Shown in pieces: positions 1-8,814 of a stretch of 64,000 nt of DNA (position 1 is its first letter; every line of letters begins with the position of its first letter). The translations under genes were made by a program, and so were the position numbers. The DNA lies in the NCBI RefSeq assembly GCF_030409555.1, contig NZ_JAUFPU010000023.1, forward strand, positions 27,708 to 91,707, in the 5' to 3' direction. The notes under the pieces were generated by a model. It searched no databases. It was given only the letters and a program-made list of their open reading frames with translations, and had not been told where the DNA came from. The DNA is from Chitinimonas viridis. GTDB lineage: Bacteria > Pseudomonadota > Gammaproteobacteria > Burkholderiales > Chitinimonadaceae.

Positions 1-255
1 GACGATTTCCTGGATGCACCCTTCCATGCCTCTGGTGAGCTACTGCGTTTTCAGCACGCCATGCTCTCCCCTGCTGCCGCCGTCAAACTGCAGCAACGGC
101 TGTTGCGACTGCTGCAGGAGTTCGACGAGCTGCACGCAGACTGTCTTGATCAGGGCCACCTTCCCACGCAAGGCACCAGCCTGTTGCTGGCGCTGCGCAG
201 CTGGGAGCCGTCGGCCTTCCTGGCACTGCGTCGTGCCGACACCGATAGCCGCTAG
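1..255 (+). CDS. C-terminal fragment of a probable transcriptional regulator (partial, 5' end outside window)
   Basis: An open frame enters from the left edge and stops at TAG 253-255, giving the last 84 residues of a protein. The fragment is helical and rich in Leu, Gln and Glu (for example RLLRLLQEFDELHADC), which is compatible with the C-terminal helix of a winged-helix or ArsR-like regulator. No DNA-binding motif lies in the visible part, so the family is a guess. It converges with rpsT on the opposite strand, and the hairpin at 278-299 lies between them. An internal ATG at 61 exists but has no obvious ribosome binding site, and the frame is open upstream of it, so the longer partial reading is preferred. 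Confidence 0.5.
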   Translation, partial: DDFLDAPFHASGELLRFQHAMLSPAAAVKLQQRLLRLLQEFDELHADCLDQGHLPTQGTSLLLALRSWEPSAFLALRRADTDSR

Positions 256-265
256 GACGGCGACG

Positions 266-300
266 ACAAAAACAAAAAACCCGCTCCTGGGAGCGGGTTC
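266..300 (-). terminator. Intrinsic terminator of rpsT, possibly bidirectional
   Basis: A 9-bp perfect stem (278-286 with 291-299, loop 287-290) is followed on the minus strand by a T-rich tract reading TTTTTTGTTTTTGTCG. It lies about 70 bp downstream of the rpsT stop codon. The partial plus-strand gene that ends at 255 may share the hairpin, but it has a poorer T tract in that direction. Confidence 0.85.
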
Positions 301-368
301 TTGGACATTCGATGCTGGCCAGCGATTCGTTTGTCTATGTCTTGCGACTATCGTTTCTGACGAAACGA

Positions 369-632
369 TTAGGCCATTGCCTTGATGGCAGCAGCCAGAC
401 GGCTCTTGTGACGAGCAGCCTTGTTCTTGTGGTATGCACCCTTGTCGGCCAGGCGGTCGATGTTGCTGACCGAAGCTTTGAAGGTTTCAGCGGCGGCGGC
501 CTTGTCGCCAGCCTCGATGGCCTTCAGCACCTTCTTGACGGCAGTGCGGAATTCCGAACGCTGGGATTGGTTGTGAAGGCGCGCCTTGGCGGCCTGACGG
601 GCACGCTTGCGGGCTTGTGCGCTATTTGCCAT
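369..632 (-). CDS. rpsT: 30S ribosomal protein S20
   Basis: This 87-residue basic protein begins [13 protein letters not shown] and has the Lys/Arg/Ala-rich three-helix character of bS20, which binds the 5' domain of 16S rRNA early in 30S assembly. The length matches the family. A strong ribosome binding site (AAGGAG, complement of 641-646) sits 8 nt before the ATG. A well-formed promoter lies at 679-707 and an intrinsic terminator at 266-300, so it appears to be a single-gene transcription unit. It is divergent from murJ, a common neighbourhood in betaproteobacteria. S20 is known to autoregulate translation in enterobacteria; nothing specific for that was seen here. Confidence 0.98.
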   Translation of the reverse strand: MANSAQARKRARQAAKARLHNQSQRSEFRTAVKKVLKAIEAGDKAAAAETFKASVSNIDRLADKGAYHKNKAARHKSRLAAAIKAMA

Positions 633-678
633 TAAATCAACTCCTTAAACCGGTAAAAGGACTATCGCGAAACCGCGC

Positions 679-707
679 ATTATGCCCACTCTGCACCACG
701 ATGGCAA
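679..707 (-). promoter_or_regulatory. Sigma70-type promoter of rpsT
   Basis: Read on the minus strand, TTGCCA (complement of 702-707) and CATAAT (complement of 679-684) are separated by exactly 17 nt. Transcription would start near 672, giving a leader of about 40 nt before the rpsT ATG at 632. The assignment rests on motif match and position. Confidence 0.6.
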
Positions 708-749
708 TCATCGCGTACACTGCCATCGTTTTGTCAATGACTTGGCCCT

Positions 750-2285
750 ATGAATCTGCTCAAAGCCCTTGCCCGCACCAGCAGCATGACCATGCTGTCA
801 CGCATCCTGGGGCTGGCCCGCGAAGTGATGAATACCCACCAGTTTGGCGCCAATCACGCCATGGATGCCTTCGTGGTGGCCTTCAAGCTGCCCAATATGT
901 TCCGCCGCATCTTTGCCGAGGGAGCCTTCTCGCAGGCCTTCGTCCCCATCCTGGCCGAATACAAGGCGCAGCGTGGTGAGGATGCCACCCGCGAGTTCAT
1001 CGCCGATATCGCCGGCCTGCTCACCCTCGTACTGTTGGTGTTCACCGTACTGGGCGTGATTGCCGCACCTGCCATCGTCTGGCTGTCGGCCTCGGGCTTC
1101 AGCAAGGATAGCAGCCAGTTCGACCTGGCCGTCCAGCTTACCCGCATCACCTTCCCCTATATCCTCCTGATTTCGCTGTCCTCGTTGGTCGGCAGCATCC
1201 TGAATACCTGGAACCGATTCAGCATCCCGGCCTTCACGCCCACCTTGCTCAATCTCTCCATGATCGCCTTCGGCATTCTGCTCTCTCCGCACCTGGAGGA
1301 GCCGATCTTCGCCCTGGCCATCGCCGTTGCGGTAGGCGGTGTGGCCCAACTGGCCTTCCAGCTCCCGTTTCTGGCCCGCATAGGCATGCTCAGCCGGCCC
1401 AAGCTCAACCTGGGCGATGTCGGCGTTACCCGAGTGCTCAAGCAGATGGTGCCCGCCTTGTTCGGCGTCTCCATCGCCCAGATCAGCCTGCTGCTCAATA
1501 CCCAGTTTGCCTCCTGGCTCCAGGCCGGCAGCATGTCCTGGCTCAACTACGCAGACAGGTTGATGGAACTCCCCGCCGGTGTGCTCGGCGTTGCCCTGGG
1601 CACCATCCTGCTGCCCAGCTTGGCGCGACTCAAGACCCAGGGGCAGGACGATGACTACTCCGCCATGCTCGACTGGGGTTTGCGCCTGTGCTGGCTACTG
1701 GCCCTGCCCGCCACCGTGGCCCTAGCCGTGATCGCCGAGCCCCTGATCGCCACCCTGTTCGAGCACGGCAAGTTCGACGCCCACGACACTGCCATGACCC
1801 AGCACGCCCTCAGCGCCTACGCTGTCGGCCTGATGGCGCTGATCTCCATCAAAGTGCTGGCGCCGGCCTTCTATGCCCAGCAGGATGTCAAAACCCCGAT
1901 GAAGATAGGCATCGTCACCCTGATCGTCACCCAGTTGCTCAACCTGGCCTTCTATCGCCCCCTGGGCCATGCCGGCCTGGCCCTCTCCATCAGCCTGGCC
2001 GCCTGCCTCAATGCCGGCCTGCTCTATGCCGGCCTGCGCCGTCGCAATATCTATACTCCCGCCGCCGGCTGGTTCGCCTTCCTCCGCAAGCTGGGCCTGG
2101 CCGTCAGCTTAATGGCCGCCTTGCTCTGGTGGCTACAGACAGCGCTGGGCAGCTGGCATGGTGGCTCCAACGCCCTCCAGGCCGGCAAGCTGGCCCTGCT
2201 GGTCGGCGTCGGCGCCCTCGTCTACTTTGCCACCTTGGCTGCACTGGGCTTCCGCCCCCGGGATTTTTCCCGCAAGGCGGTTTGA
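750..2285 (+). CDS. murJ: Lipid II flippase MurJ (MviN)
   Basis: This 511-residue polytopic membrane protein of the MOP (MATE-like) exporter superfamily starts MNLLKALARTSSMTMLSR, and the motif SRILGLAREV is typical of MurJ. The family flips undecaprenyl-PP-MurNAc(pentapeptide)-GlcNAc across the inner membrane for peptidoglycan synthesis. About 14 hydrophobic segments are evident, and the length is normal (500-530). The ATG at 750 directly precedes the conserved N-terminus; its ribosome binding site is weak. It is divergent from rpsT and followed after 77 bp by an unrelated acetyltransferase. It is an essential housekeeping gene, and nothing unusual was seen in it. Confidence 0.96.
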   Translation: MNLLKALARTSSMTMLSRILGLAREVMNTHQFGANHAMDAFVVAFKLPNMFRRIFAEGAFSQAFVPILAEYKAQRGEDATREFIADIAGLLTLVLLVFTVLGVIAAPAIVWLSASGFSKDSSQFDLAVQLTRITFPYILLISLSSLVGSILNTWNRFSIPAFTPTLLNLSMIAFGILLSPHLEEPIFALAIAVAVGGVAQLAFQLPFLARIGMLSRPKLNLGDVGVTRVLKQMVPALFGVSIAQISLLLNTQFASWLQAGSMSWLNYADRLMELPAGVLGVALGTILLPSLARLKTQGQDDDYSAMLDWGLRLCWLLALPATVALAVIAEPLIATLFEHGKFDAHDTAMTQHALSAYAVGLMALISIKVLAPAFYAQQDVKTPMKIGIVTLIVTQLLNLAFYRPLGHAGLALSISLAACLNAGLLYAGLRRRNIYTPAAGWFAFLRKLGLAVSLMAALLWWLQTALGSWHGGSNALQAGKLALLVGVGALVYFATLAALGFRPRDFSRKAV

Positions 2286-2362
2286 TATCCCCCAGGCTGC
2301 TTGCAGCAGCCGATACCGTAGAGGCGGGCGCTCCCTAGCGTACCCGCTGGAGTCATCAGCCC

Positions 2363-2869
2363 ATGCCTACACCCGTCACCATCCGCCCCGCCACCCCTGC
2401 CGACATACCCACCATCGCCACCCTGGCGGATATCATCTGGCGCCAGCACTACCCGGCCATCATCAGCATGGCGCAGATAGATTACATGCTGGCCCAGCGC
2501 TACAACCCCACCGCCCTGCTGCACCAGATCAGCGGCCCCGATCAGTGGCTTGATCTGGCCCTGGCTGGCGAACAGGTCATTGGCTTCACGCAGTATTACT
2601 GCAACGCGCCTGGCGAAATGAAACTGGACAAGCTCTACCTGCTACCCGATCTGCACGGCCAGGGCCTGGGCAGCCAGTTGCTGCGGCACGTAGTGGCGCA
2701 AGCCCAGGCACGGCAATGCACCACCTTGGTCCTAGCGGTCAACAAGCACAACGCAAAAGCCATCGCGGCCTACACCCGCAACGGCTTTACCGTACGCGAC
2801 AGCGTTACCGTGGATATCGGCCACGGCTACCTTATGGACGACTTTATCATGGTGAAAAATATCGGATAA
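2363..2869 (+). CDS. GNAT-family N-acetyltransferase
   Basis: This 168-residue protein has the GNAT fold signature. The N-terminal beta strand (VTIRPATPADIPTIATLA) leads to motif A around residues 91-108 (LYLLPDLHGQGLGSQLL), with the Q/R-x-x-G-x-G/A acetyl-CoA pyrophosphate loop as HGQGLGS. Motif B follows as NKHNAKAIAAYTRNGF. It would transfer an acetyl group from acetyl-CoA to an amine, and the substrate cannot be deduced. The start ATG follows murJ by 77 bp and the gene could be cotranscribed with it. Family assignment is secure; specific function is unknown. Confidence 0.9.
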   Translation: MPTPVTIRPATPADIPTIATLADIIWRQHYPAIISMAQIDYMLAQRYNPTALLHQISGPDQWLDLALAGEQVIGFTQYYCNAPGEMKLDKLYLLPDLHGQGLGSQLLRHVVAQAQARQCTTLVLAVNKHNAKAIAAYTRNGFTVRDSVTVDIGHGYLMDDFIMVKNIG

Positions 2870-2948
2870 ATGGCGTCGATTCCCCTGGCGCCGGGCTGGC
2901 AATTTTCTAGACTGAGAATTCCAAGCCAGCCCCCTGGGAGACCTCGCC

Positions 2949-3455
2949 ATGAAGAAACTACTCGCGCTATTCGGCCTTGCACTCGTCCTGCTTGCGCCCA
3001 CGGCCCAGGCAACCAACCTGCCGTCACAATGCACAGTCATCGACAGCAGCAGCGACTTCTTTGCCCAGGTCTCCGGCGGGCACCTGTCCATGACCGGGCA
3101 GATCTGTATCAGCTTCGTCACCACCCCGGTGCCCGCACCCACCCTGCTCACCTGGGATGGCACCCTCACTTTCAGCAATTTCGCCCCACCCAACGCACCT
3201 GGCTTTACCGCCAACGGCTCGTTGACCTTCGGCCTCAACTACAACTACACCGACGGCATCTACCGCGTCAGCTACAACGGCCCGCTGGTCTACACCTACG
3301 CCGGCACCACCTACAACGTGGTGTTCAACAACCTGGTGTTCGTGCTCAACATCACTCCCACAGGCGAGATCACCGCGGCCAGCACCACCGGTTCCGTCAC
3401 CATCAACGGCCAGGTCGTGCAGGGCGATTCCTCCCTATTTGCCTACCTGTTCTAG
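2949..3455 (+). CDS. Small secreted beta-rich protein of unknown function
   Basis: This 168-residue protein has a clear Sec signal peptide (MKKLLALFGLALVLLAPTAQA, cleavage expected after AQA) and a ribosome binding site GGGAG upstream of the ATG. The mature part is rich in Thr, Asn, Tyr and Val, arranged in alternating strands. It has two cysteines near the N-terminus (QCTVID and GQICISF) that could form one disulfide. I recognise no domain. The composition suggests a small beta-sandwich exported to the periplasm or outside. It stands alone, followed by a terminator at 3499-3534. Confidence 0.75.
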   Translation: MKKLLALFGLALVLLAPTAQATNLPSQCTVIDSSSDFFAQVSGGHLSMTGQICISFVTTPVPAPTLLTWDGTLTFSNFAPPNAPGFTANGSLTFGLNYNYTDGIYRVSYNGPLVYTYAGTTYNVVFNNLVFVLNITPTGEITAASTTGSVTINGQVVQGDSSLFAYLF

Positions 3456-3498
3456 CCAACGCAAGCAGGCGCCGCATGGTCAGCCCCATGCCCCCGGA

Positions 3499-3534
3499 AC
3501 GCCCGGCCCGCCACTCGGCGCGCCGGGCGTTTTT
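3499..3534 (+). terminator. Intrinsic terminator of the secreted-protein gene
   Basis: The stem AACGCCCGGC (3499-3508) pairs with GCCGGGCGTT (3522-3531) and is followed by TTTT. It lies about 45 bp after the stop codon of the 2949-3455 gene and before the aminotransferase gene. Confidence 0.8.
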
Positions 3535-3609
3535 GCACCGCACAAAGCAGCCAGCGGCTGATAGAATCTTCCTCCCTCTGTTTTTTCCCGCTTAATTCAG
3601 GAGCCTGTC

Positions 3610-4806
3610 GTGGAACTCTCGCATCGCGTCCAAGCCATCAAGGAATCGCCCACCCTTGCCATTACCGCCAAGGCACAGAAACTCAAGGCCGATGGCCGTG
3701 ATGTCATTGCCCTGGCTGCCGGCGAGCCCGACTTCGACACGCCCGACCATATCAAGGCCGCCGCGATTGACGCGATCAACAAAGGCTTCACCAAGTACAC
3801 CCCGGTTTCCGGCACACCTGGCCTGAAAAACGCCATCGTCGCCAAGTTCAAGCGCGATCAAGGCCTCGACTACACCGCCAAGCAGATCCTGGTCAGCTGC
3901 GGTGGCAAGCAGAGCTTCTACAACCTCTGCCAGGCCTATATCAACGCAGGCGATGAAGTCATCATCCCGGCGCCTTACTGGGTGTCCTATCCCGACATGG
4001 TCATCCTGGCAGAGGGCAAGCCCGTCATCGTCGAATGTGGCATCGAACAAGGCTACAAGCTGAGCCCCGCCCAGTTGGCCGCTGCCATTACCCCACGTAC
4101 CAAGCTGGTGGTGATCAATTCGCCCTCCAACCCCACCGGCGCCGTCTATACCCTGGACGAGCTCAAGGCTCTGGGTGAAGTCCTCAAGAAGCACCCCAAG
4201 GTCATGATCGCTTCCGACGACATGTACGAGCACGTGATGCTGGGCAGCACCACCTTCTCCAATATCCTGAATGCCTGCCCCGAGCTGTATCCCCAGACCA
4301 TTCTGCTCAATGGTGTCTCCAAGGCCTATTCCATGACGGGCTGGCGCATAGGTTATGCGGCCGGCCCCGAGTGGCTGATCAAGGCCATGGAGAACATCCA
4401 GTCGCAATCCACCTCCAACCCCACCTCCATCTCCCAGGTGGCCGCCGAGGCCGCGCTCAACGGCCCGCAGGACGAGTGTTTCGCCCCCATGCTCAAGGCC
4501 TTCAACGAGCGCCATGAGTTCGTGGTCAACACGTTCAACGGCATCCGTGGCCTCAAGTGCCTGACCGCCGGCGGTGCCTTCTACGCCTTTGTAGACGCCC
4601 GCGAGGCCATCCAGAATCTGTACAAGGAAGGCAAGATCGCCGCCCCCAACGATCTGGCTCTGGGCAGCTACCTGTTGGAAGCGCAGGACGTTGCCGTGGT
4701 CCCCGGCTCCGCCTTTGGCGCCGAAGGCTATTTCCGCATCAGCTTTGCCACCAGCATGGGCAATCTCGAGAAAGCCCTGGCACGCATCGCCAACGCCCTG
4801 GCCTGA
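3610..4806 (+). CDS. Class I PLP-dependent aminotransferase (aspartate/aromatic aminotransferase type)
   Basis: This 398-residue fold-type I aminotransferase has all hallmark residues. The N-terminal segment LAAGEPDFDTP is typical of subgroup I-gamma aspartate aminotransferases, followed by the substrate-domain motif INSPSNPTGAVY. The PLP-binding lysine lies in GVSKAYSMTGWRIGY (Lys238), and FRISFA near the C-terminus carries the carboxylate-binding arginine. It interconverts aspartate and oxaloacetate with 2-oxoglutarate/glutamate; some close relatives also act on prephenate or aromatic amino acids, so the exact substrate is left open. The ATG is preceded by AGGAG. The gene is monocistronic, bounded by terminators on both sides. 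Confidence 0.93.
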   Translation: MELSHRVQAIKESPTLAITAKAQKLKADGRDVIALAAGEPDFDTPDHIKAAAIDAINKGFTKYTPVSGTPGLKNAIVAKFKRDQGLDYTAKQILVSCGGKQSFYNLCQAYINAGDEVIIPAPYWVSYPDMVILAEGKPVIVECGIEQGYKLSPAQLAAAITPRTKLVVINSPSNPTGAVYTLDELKALGEVLKKHPKVMIASDDMYEHVMLGSTTFSNILNACPELYPQTILLNGVSKAYSMTGWRIGYAAGPEWLIKAMENIQSQSTSNPTSISQVAAEAALNGPQDECFAPMLKAFNERHEFVVNTFNGIRGLKCLTAGGAFYAFVDAREAIQNLYKEGKIAAPNDLALGSYLLEAQDVAVVPGSAFGAEGYFRISFATSMGNLEKALARIANALA

Positions 4807-4824
4807 TCGCAGCTCGCTGCATCG

Positions 4825-4859
4825 AACAAGCCACCCTGCGGGGTGGCTTGTTTGCTTTT
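4825..4859 (+). terminator. Intrinsic terminator of the aminotransferase gene
   Basis: A perfect 12-bp stem (4825-4836 with 4841-4852) has a TGCG tetraloop and is followed by a T-rich run (TTTGCTTTT). Confidence 0.9.
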
Positions 4860-5067
4860 CAGGCAACACAAATACCACCGTCAGCACCATTAGGTACCCA
4901 ACAGGCCTCCCAAGTTATCAGGGTTTACGGAAATACCCCCTCGGCACGCTTATCAGCAGCTTTCGCCCTATGCTATGGTGCGAATGCTCTAATCCCGCCA
5001 AGCCAGCCCCGAAACGGTTGCAGGCCAGGGATGAAGGAGCATCCAAGAACAAGGGGGACAATCCAAG

Positions 5068-5661
5068 ATGCAAGCCTTACTCCGTCTGGCCGGCTGGATC
5101 GATACGCTGAACGAGCGTGTCGGCCAGATGGCCAAGTGGCTGGTACTGATCTGCGTATTGATCAGCGCCGGCAACGCAGTGATCCGCAAGGCGTTCGATA
5201 CCAGCTCAAACGCCTTCCTCGAAATCCAGTGGTATTTGTTTTCCGCCATGTTCCTGCTCGGAGCGGCCTACACCCTCAAGCACAACGAGCACATCCGCAT
5301 CGATATCCTGCTCAGCCGGCTGTCACCGCGCAAGCAAGCCGTGGTCGATATCCTGGGCACGCTGCTCTTCCTGCTTCCGATGGCCATCGCCGTACTGTAT
5401 TTCTCCTGGCCGGTCATGACCCAGATGATGACTTCGGGCGAAACCTCCAGTGACGCAGGGGGCTTGGTCCGCTGGCCCGTTTGGGCACTGATTCCGATCG
5501 GCTTTACCCTGCTGATCCTGCAGGCTGTTGCTGAGATCATCAAGCGGCTGGCCTTCCTGCAAGGCCTGATTCCCAATCCGGCGGAGAAGCACACCGGCCA
5601 GATTGCAGAAGTGATCGCCCAGAATCTGGATCCGCAGCGCAAGCAGGAGGACAAGGCATGA
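5068..5661 (+). CDS. dctQ: TRAP transporter small permease subunit (DctQ family)
   Basis: This 197-residue protein with four hydrophobic segments (around residues 22-40, 58-76, 96-115 and 140-160) matches the DctQ family, including the LEIQWYLFSAMFLLGAAYTLK region. It is the small membrane component of a tripartite ATP-independent periplasmic transporter. The start is supported by GGGGGA 9 nt upstream. Its stop overlaps the ATG of the large subunit by 4 nt (ATGA), so translation is likely coupled. The periplasmic binding protein follows the permease, which completes the three-part system. Confidence 0.93.
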   Translation: MQALLRLAGWIDTLNERVGQMAKWLVLICVLISAGNAVIRKAFDTSSNAFLEIQWYLFSAMFLLGAAYTLKHNEHIRIDILLSRLSPRKQAVVDILGTLLFLLPMAIAVLYFSWPVMTQMMTSGETSSDAGGLVRWPVWALIPIGFTLLILQAVAEIIKRLAFLQGLIPNPAEKHTGQIAEVIAQNLDPQRKQEDKA

Positions 5662-7367
5662 GCCCCGAATTCATGGCGCCGTTGATGTTCGCCTCGCTGA
5701 TCCTGTTTCTGCTGATCGGCTATCCCGTTGCCTTCTCGCTTTCTGCCGTCGGCCTGCTGTTCGCCGTCATTGCCATCGAACTGGGCTTTATGCCCGCTGC
5801 CCTGCTGCAAGCCCTGCCGCAGCAGGTGTTCGACATCATGCGCAACGACACCCTGCTGGCCATCCCCTTCTTTACCTTCATGGGCCTGATATTGGAGCGA
5901 TCAGGCATGGCCGAGGACATGCTGGAGACCATAGGCCAGCTGTTTGGGCGCATCCGCGGTGGCCTCGCCTACGCCGTCATCTTCGTGGGCGCCCTGCTGG
6001 CCGCCACCACCGGCGTTGTGGCCGCCTCGGTCATCTCCATGGGGCTCATCTCGCTGCCCATCATGATGCGCTATGGCTATGACGCCAGAGTGGCCTCCGG
6101 TGTGATTGCCGCTTCCGGCACACTGGCGCAGATCATCCCCCCCTCTCTGGTGTTGATCGTGCTGGCCGACCAGTTGGGTACCTCGGTGGGTGACATGTAT
6201 GCCGGCGCGCTGGTGCCAGGACTGACCCTGGTCCTGCTTTATGTGCTCTATGTCTTCATCGTCACGGTAGTGCGCCCCAATGCGGCCCCCGCCCTGCCGC
6301 CCGAAGCCCGCACCCTGCGCGAGGACAACGGCTCCAGCGGCACACCATCACTACTGGCACTACTGGCCGTTTCCATCGTGGCCGGCGTGGCGTACGACCA
6401 GTTCCACTATGCCGCCACCGACAGGCCCATGGACGAGCGCATTATCGTCTCCGCCCTGATCGGTATCGCCATCGCCTTTGGCGCCGCTGTCGTCAACCGC
6501 GTCACCAAGATGGGGCTACTCAGCCGTGCGGCAGAAAGGGTGGTGTTCGTCATGGTGCCCCCCCTGATGCTGATCTTCCTGGTCCTCGGCACCATCTTCC
6601 TGGGGGTCGCCACCCCCACCGAAGGCGGCGCAATGGGTGCTGCCGGCGCCATTATCCTGGCCATGATCAAGGGCAAGTTGAATCTGGACCTGACTCGTCA
6701 GGCCATGAACTCCACCCTCAAGCTCACCACCTTCGTCGTCTTCATCCTCATCGGCGCCCGGGTCTTCCGTATCGCCTTCATCGGAGTGGATGGCGATGCC
6801 TGGGTAGAGCACCTGTTCGACAGCCTGCCGGGGGGCGTCGTCGGCTTCCTCGTGGTCGTCAACATCCTGGTCTTCGTACTGGCCTTCTTCCTCGATTTTT
6901 TCGAGATTGCCTTCATCATCGTCCCCCTACTGGCACCCATCGCCGCCAAGTTGGGCATCGACCTGGTCTGGTTTGGCGTCATGCTGGGGGTGAACATGCA
7001 AACCTCCTTCATGCACCCCCCCTTCGGCTTCGCCCTGTTCTACCTGCGCAGCGTGGCCCCCAAGAGCATCAAGACCACCGATATCTACTGGGGCGCCATT
7101 CCCTTCGTCATCATCCAGATCCTGATGGTGGCCCTGGTGATCGCCTTCCCCAAACTGGTCACCCACGCCCTGCATGGCCCGGCGGCGGAAAGCACGCAGA
7201 CCACCGAAGAAATCCTGCAAAGCCTGCCGCAAGACGCGCCCGACCAGACCGAGGGCGATGGCGGTGCAGCTCTGATGGAAGGCAGCGGCGCCACTCTACC
7301 TGCCGGCGCCGAGCCGGAGCCCGACCCTGCGGCAGCCCTGCTTGAGGAGGCAGGCAAGTCGCCGTAG
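5658..7367 (+). CDS. dctM: TRAP transporter large permease subunit (DctM family) with C-terminal extension
   Basis: This 569-residue polytopic protein has DctM signatures, for example VASGVIAASGTLAQIIPPS and ATPTEGGAMGAAGA. It forms the main sodium-driven translocation channel with DctQ. The family is usually about 430 residues; here an internal insertion around residues 215-285 and a hydrophilic, acidic, Ala/Pro/Glu-rich tail after about residue 500 (QTTEEILQSLPQDAPDQ onward) make it longer. Large size is known for the TRAP branch associated with TakP-like binding proteins, although the tail looks low-complexity. It is translationally coupled to the upstream small subunit. Confidence 0.94.
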   Translation: MSPEFMAPLMFASLILFLLIGYPVAFSLSAVGLLFAVIAIELGFMPAALLQALPQQVFDIMRNDTLLAIPFFTFMGLILERSGMAEDMLETIGQLFGRIRGGLAYAVIFVGALLAATTGVVAASVISMGLISLPIMMRYGYDARVASGVIAASGTLAQIIPPSLVLIVLADQLGTSVGDMYAGALVPGLTLVLLYVLYVFIVTVVRPNAAPALPPEARTLREDNGSSGTPSLLALLAVSIVAGVAYDQFHYAATDRPMDERIIVSALIGIAIAFGAAVVNRVTKMGLLSRAAERVVFVMVPPLMLIFLVLGTIFLGVATPTEGGAMGAAGAIILAMIKGKLNLDLTRQAMNSTLKLTTFVVFILIGARVFRIAFIGVDGDAWVEHLFDSLPGGVVGFLVVVNILVFVLAFFLDFFEIAFIIVPLLAPIAAKLGIDLVWFGVMLGVNMQTSFMHPPFGFALFYLRSVAPKSIKTTDIYWGAIPFVIIQILMVALVIAFPKLVTHALHGPAAESTQTTEEILQSLPQDAPDQTEGDGGAALMEGSGATLPAGAEPEPDPAAALLEEAGKSP

Positions 7368-7439
7368 TTTCTTTACGTTTTGGTTCAGTAGATGGGTGCG
7401 GTCCATATCGCACTCCAACCCAAGAAGAAGGAGCAGACC

Positions 7440-8528
7440 GTGGAAAGACGTAGTTTTCTCAAACAGGCCAGCGTAGCCGGCGTTGCCGCCGCAGGGATAT
7501 CCGCCCCCGCCATCGCAGCGGCCGAACCCAGCATTCAATGGCGCATTACCTCCAGCTTCCCCAAGAGCCTGGAAACCATCTATGGCGGCGCCGAGCAGTT
7601 GGCCAAGCGCGTGTCCGACCTCACCGACGGCAAGTTCCAGATCAAGGTACACGCTGCAGGTGAAATCGTCCCCGGCCTGCAAGCACTGGATGCAGTACAG
7701 AACGGCACGGTGCAGGCCTGCCACACCTGCGGTTACTACTATGTGGGCAAGAACAAAACCTTCGCCTTCGACACTGCCGTGCCTTTCGGTCTGTCGTCGC
7801 GCCAGCAAGCTGCCTGGATGTACTACGGCGGCGGCCTGCAACTGATGCGGGAGTTCCTGCGCGACTACAAGGTCATCAGCTTCTACGGCGGCAACACCGG
7901 CACCCAGATGGGCGGCTGGTTCCGCAACCCGGTCAAATCGCTGGCCGACGTCAAAGGCCTGAAGATCCGTATTCCCGGCATAGGCGGCGAAGTCTGGTCG
8001 CGCCTGGGCGCCGTCCCACAAACGCTGGCCGGCGGTGATATCTACCCCGCTCTGGAAAAAGGCACCATTGATGCCGCCGAATGGGTAGGCCCCTACGACG
8101 ATGAAAAGCTGGGCTTCTACAAGGTCGCCAAAAACTACTTCTACCCAGGCTGGTGGGAGCCGGGTCCGCAGATTTCCTTCTACGTGAACCTGGACGAGTG
8201 GGCAAAGCTCCCCAAGAGTTACCAGGCCGCCTTTGAAGTGGCCACTGCCGAAGCCGCCATCTCCATGCAGGCAGAGTATGACGCCAAGAACCCCCAGGCC
8301 CTGGTGCGGCTGCTGCAAGCCGGCGTGAAGCTGCACAAGTATCCGGCCGACATCATGAAGGCCGCCCAGAAAGCCACCTTCGAGTTGTACGAGGAAGAAG
8401 CCGCCAAGAATGCTTCGTTCAAGAAGGTCTACACCGAATGGAAGAAATTCCGCGGCATCGAGCAAGGCTGGTTCAGCTTGGCTGAATCGGGGCTGGAAAG
8501 CTTTATGTACGCCAATCGCGTGAAGTGA
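7440..8528 (+). CDS. dctP: TRAP transporter periplasmic substrate-binding protein, TakP-like (DctP family)
   Basis: The chosen GTG start gives a 362-residue protein with a twin-arginine signal (MERRSFLKQASVAG, cleavage near AIAAAEP). The longer reading from ATG 7392 would add 16 residues ahead of the RRSFLK motif, and AAGAAGGAG just before the GTG fits a ribosome binding site. The fold and motifs (EWVGPYDDEKLGFYKVAKN, YFYPGWWEPG) resemble the TakP group, whose known members bind 2-oxoacids such as pyruvate with sodium. The actual ligand here is an inference. It follows dctM by 72 bp and ends with a terminator at 8561-8592. Tat export would deliver the protein already folded to the periplasm. 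Confidence 0.92.
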   Translation: MERRSFLKQASVAGVAAAGISAPAIAAAEPSIQWRITSSFPKSLETIYGGAEQLAKRVSDLTDGKFQIKVHAAGEIVPGLQALDAVQNGTVQACHTCGYYYVGKNKTFAFDTAVPFGLSSRQQAAWMYYGGGLQLMREFLRDYKVISFYGGNTGTQMGGWFRNPVKSLADVKGLKIRIPGIGGEVWSRLGAVPQTLAGGDIYPALEKGTIDAAEWVGPYDDEKLGFYKVAKNYFYPGWWEPGPQISFYVNLDEWAKLPKSYQAAFEVATAEAAISMQAEYDAKNPQALVRLLQAGVKLHKYPADIMKAAQKATFELYEEEAAKNASFKKVYTEWKKFRGIEQGWFSLAESGLESFMYANRVK

Positions 8529-8560
8529 TGATGGCTGGCTAGTGCTACTGCAGTACCCTG

Positions 8561-8592
8561 CAAAGAACCCGCCCCTAGGCGGGTTCTTTGCT
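8561..8592 (+). terminator. Intrinsic terminator-like hairpin after the TRAP operon
   Basis: A perfect 13-bp stem (8561-8573 with 8578-8590) has a 4-nt loop. The T tract lies partly inside the stem (TTCTTTG) and is weak afterwards. The 220 bp from here to the next gene hold no other feature I can support. Confidence 0.7.
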
Positions 8593-8814
8593 GTTGGGCA
8601 TACCCAAGTGCGGCTACGCTCGACTGGATTCCTGCAGTCCTGGTGACGGCCAGACTCGCCGCAAAGTCCGTCGGACGCACAATTTGTTGGCGCTCACGGC
8701 ACTCTGCGCCTGATACCCTGTCGTAGCGCCACGGCATCGCTTTGCTACGCCGTTTACACTGCGGATGCTTGCCTGGCCGCCGTTTCTTGCCGCCCTACAC
8801 AAGGAAATAGAAGG

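Noticed and set aside
3592..4890. A 432-codon minus-strand frame opposite the class I aminotransferase gene.
   Set aside because: Antisense shadow; the Gly/Asp-rich product has no domain, and the plus-strand enzyme is complete.
7392..7439. Upstream ATG start for the TRAP binding protein.
   Set aside because: It would place 16 charged residues ahead of the twin-arginine signal; the GTG at 7440 has a ribosome binding site.
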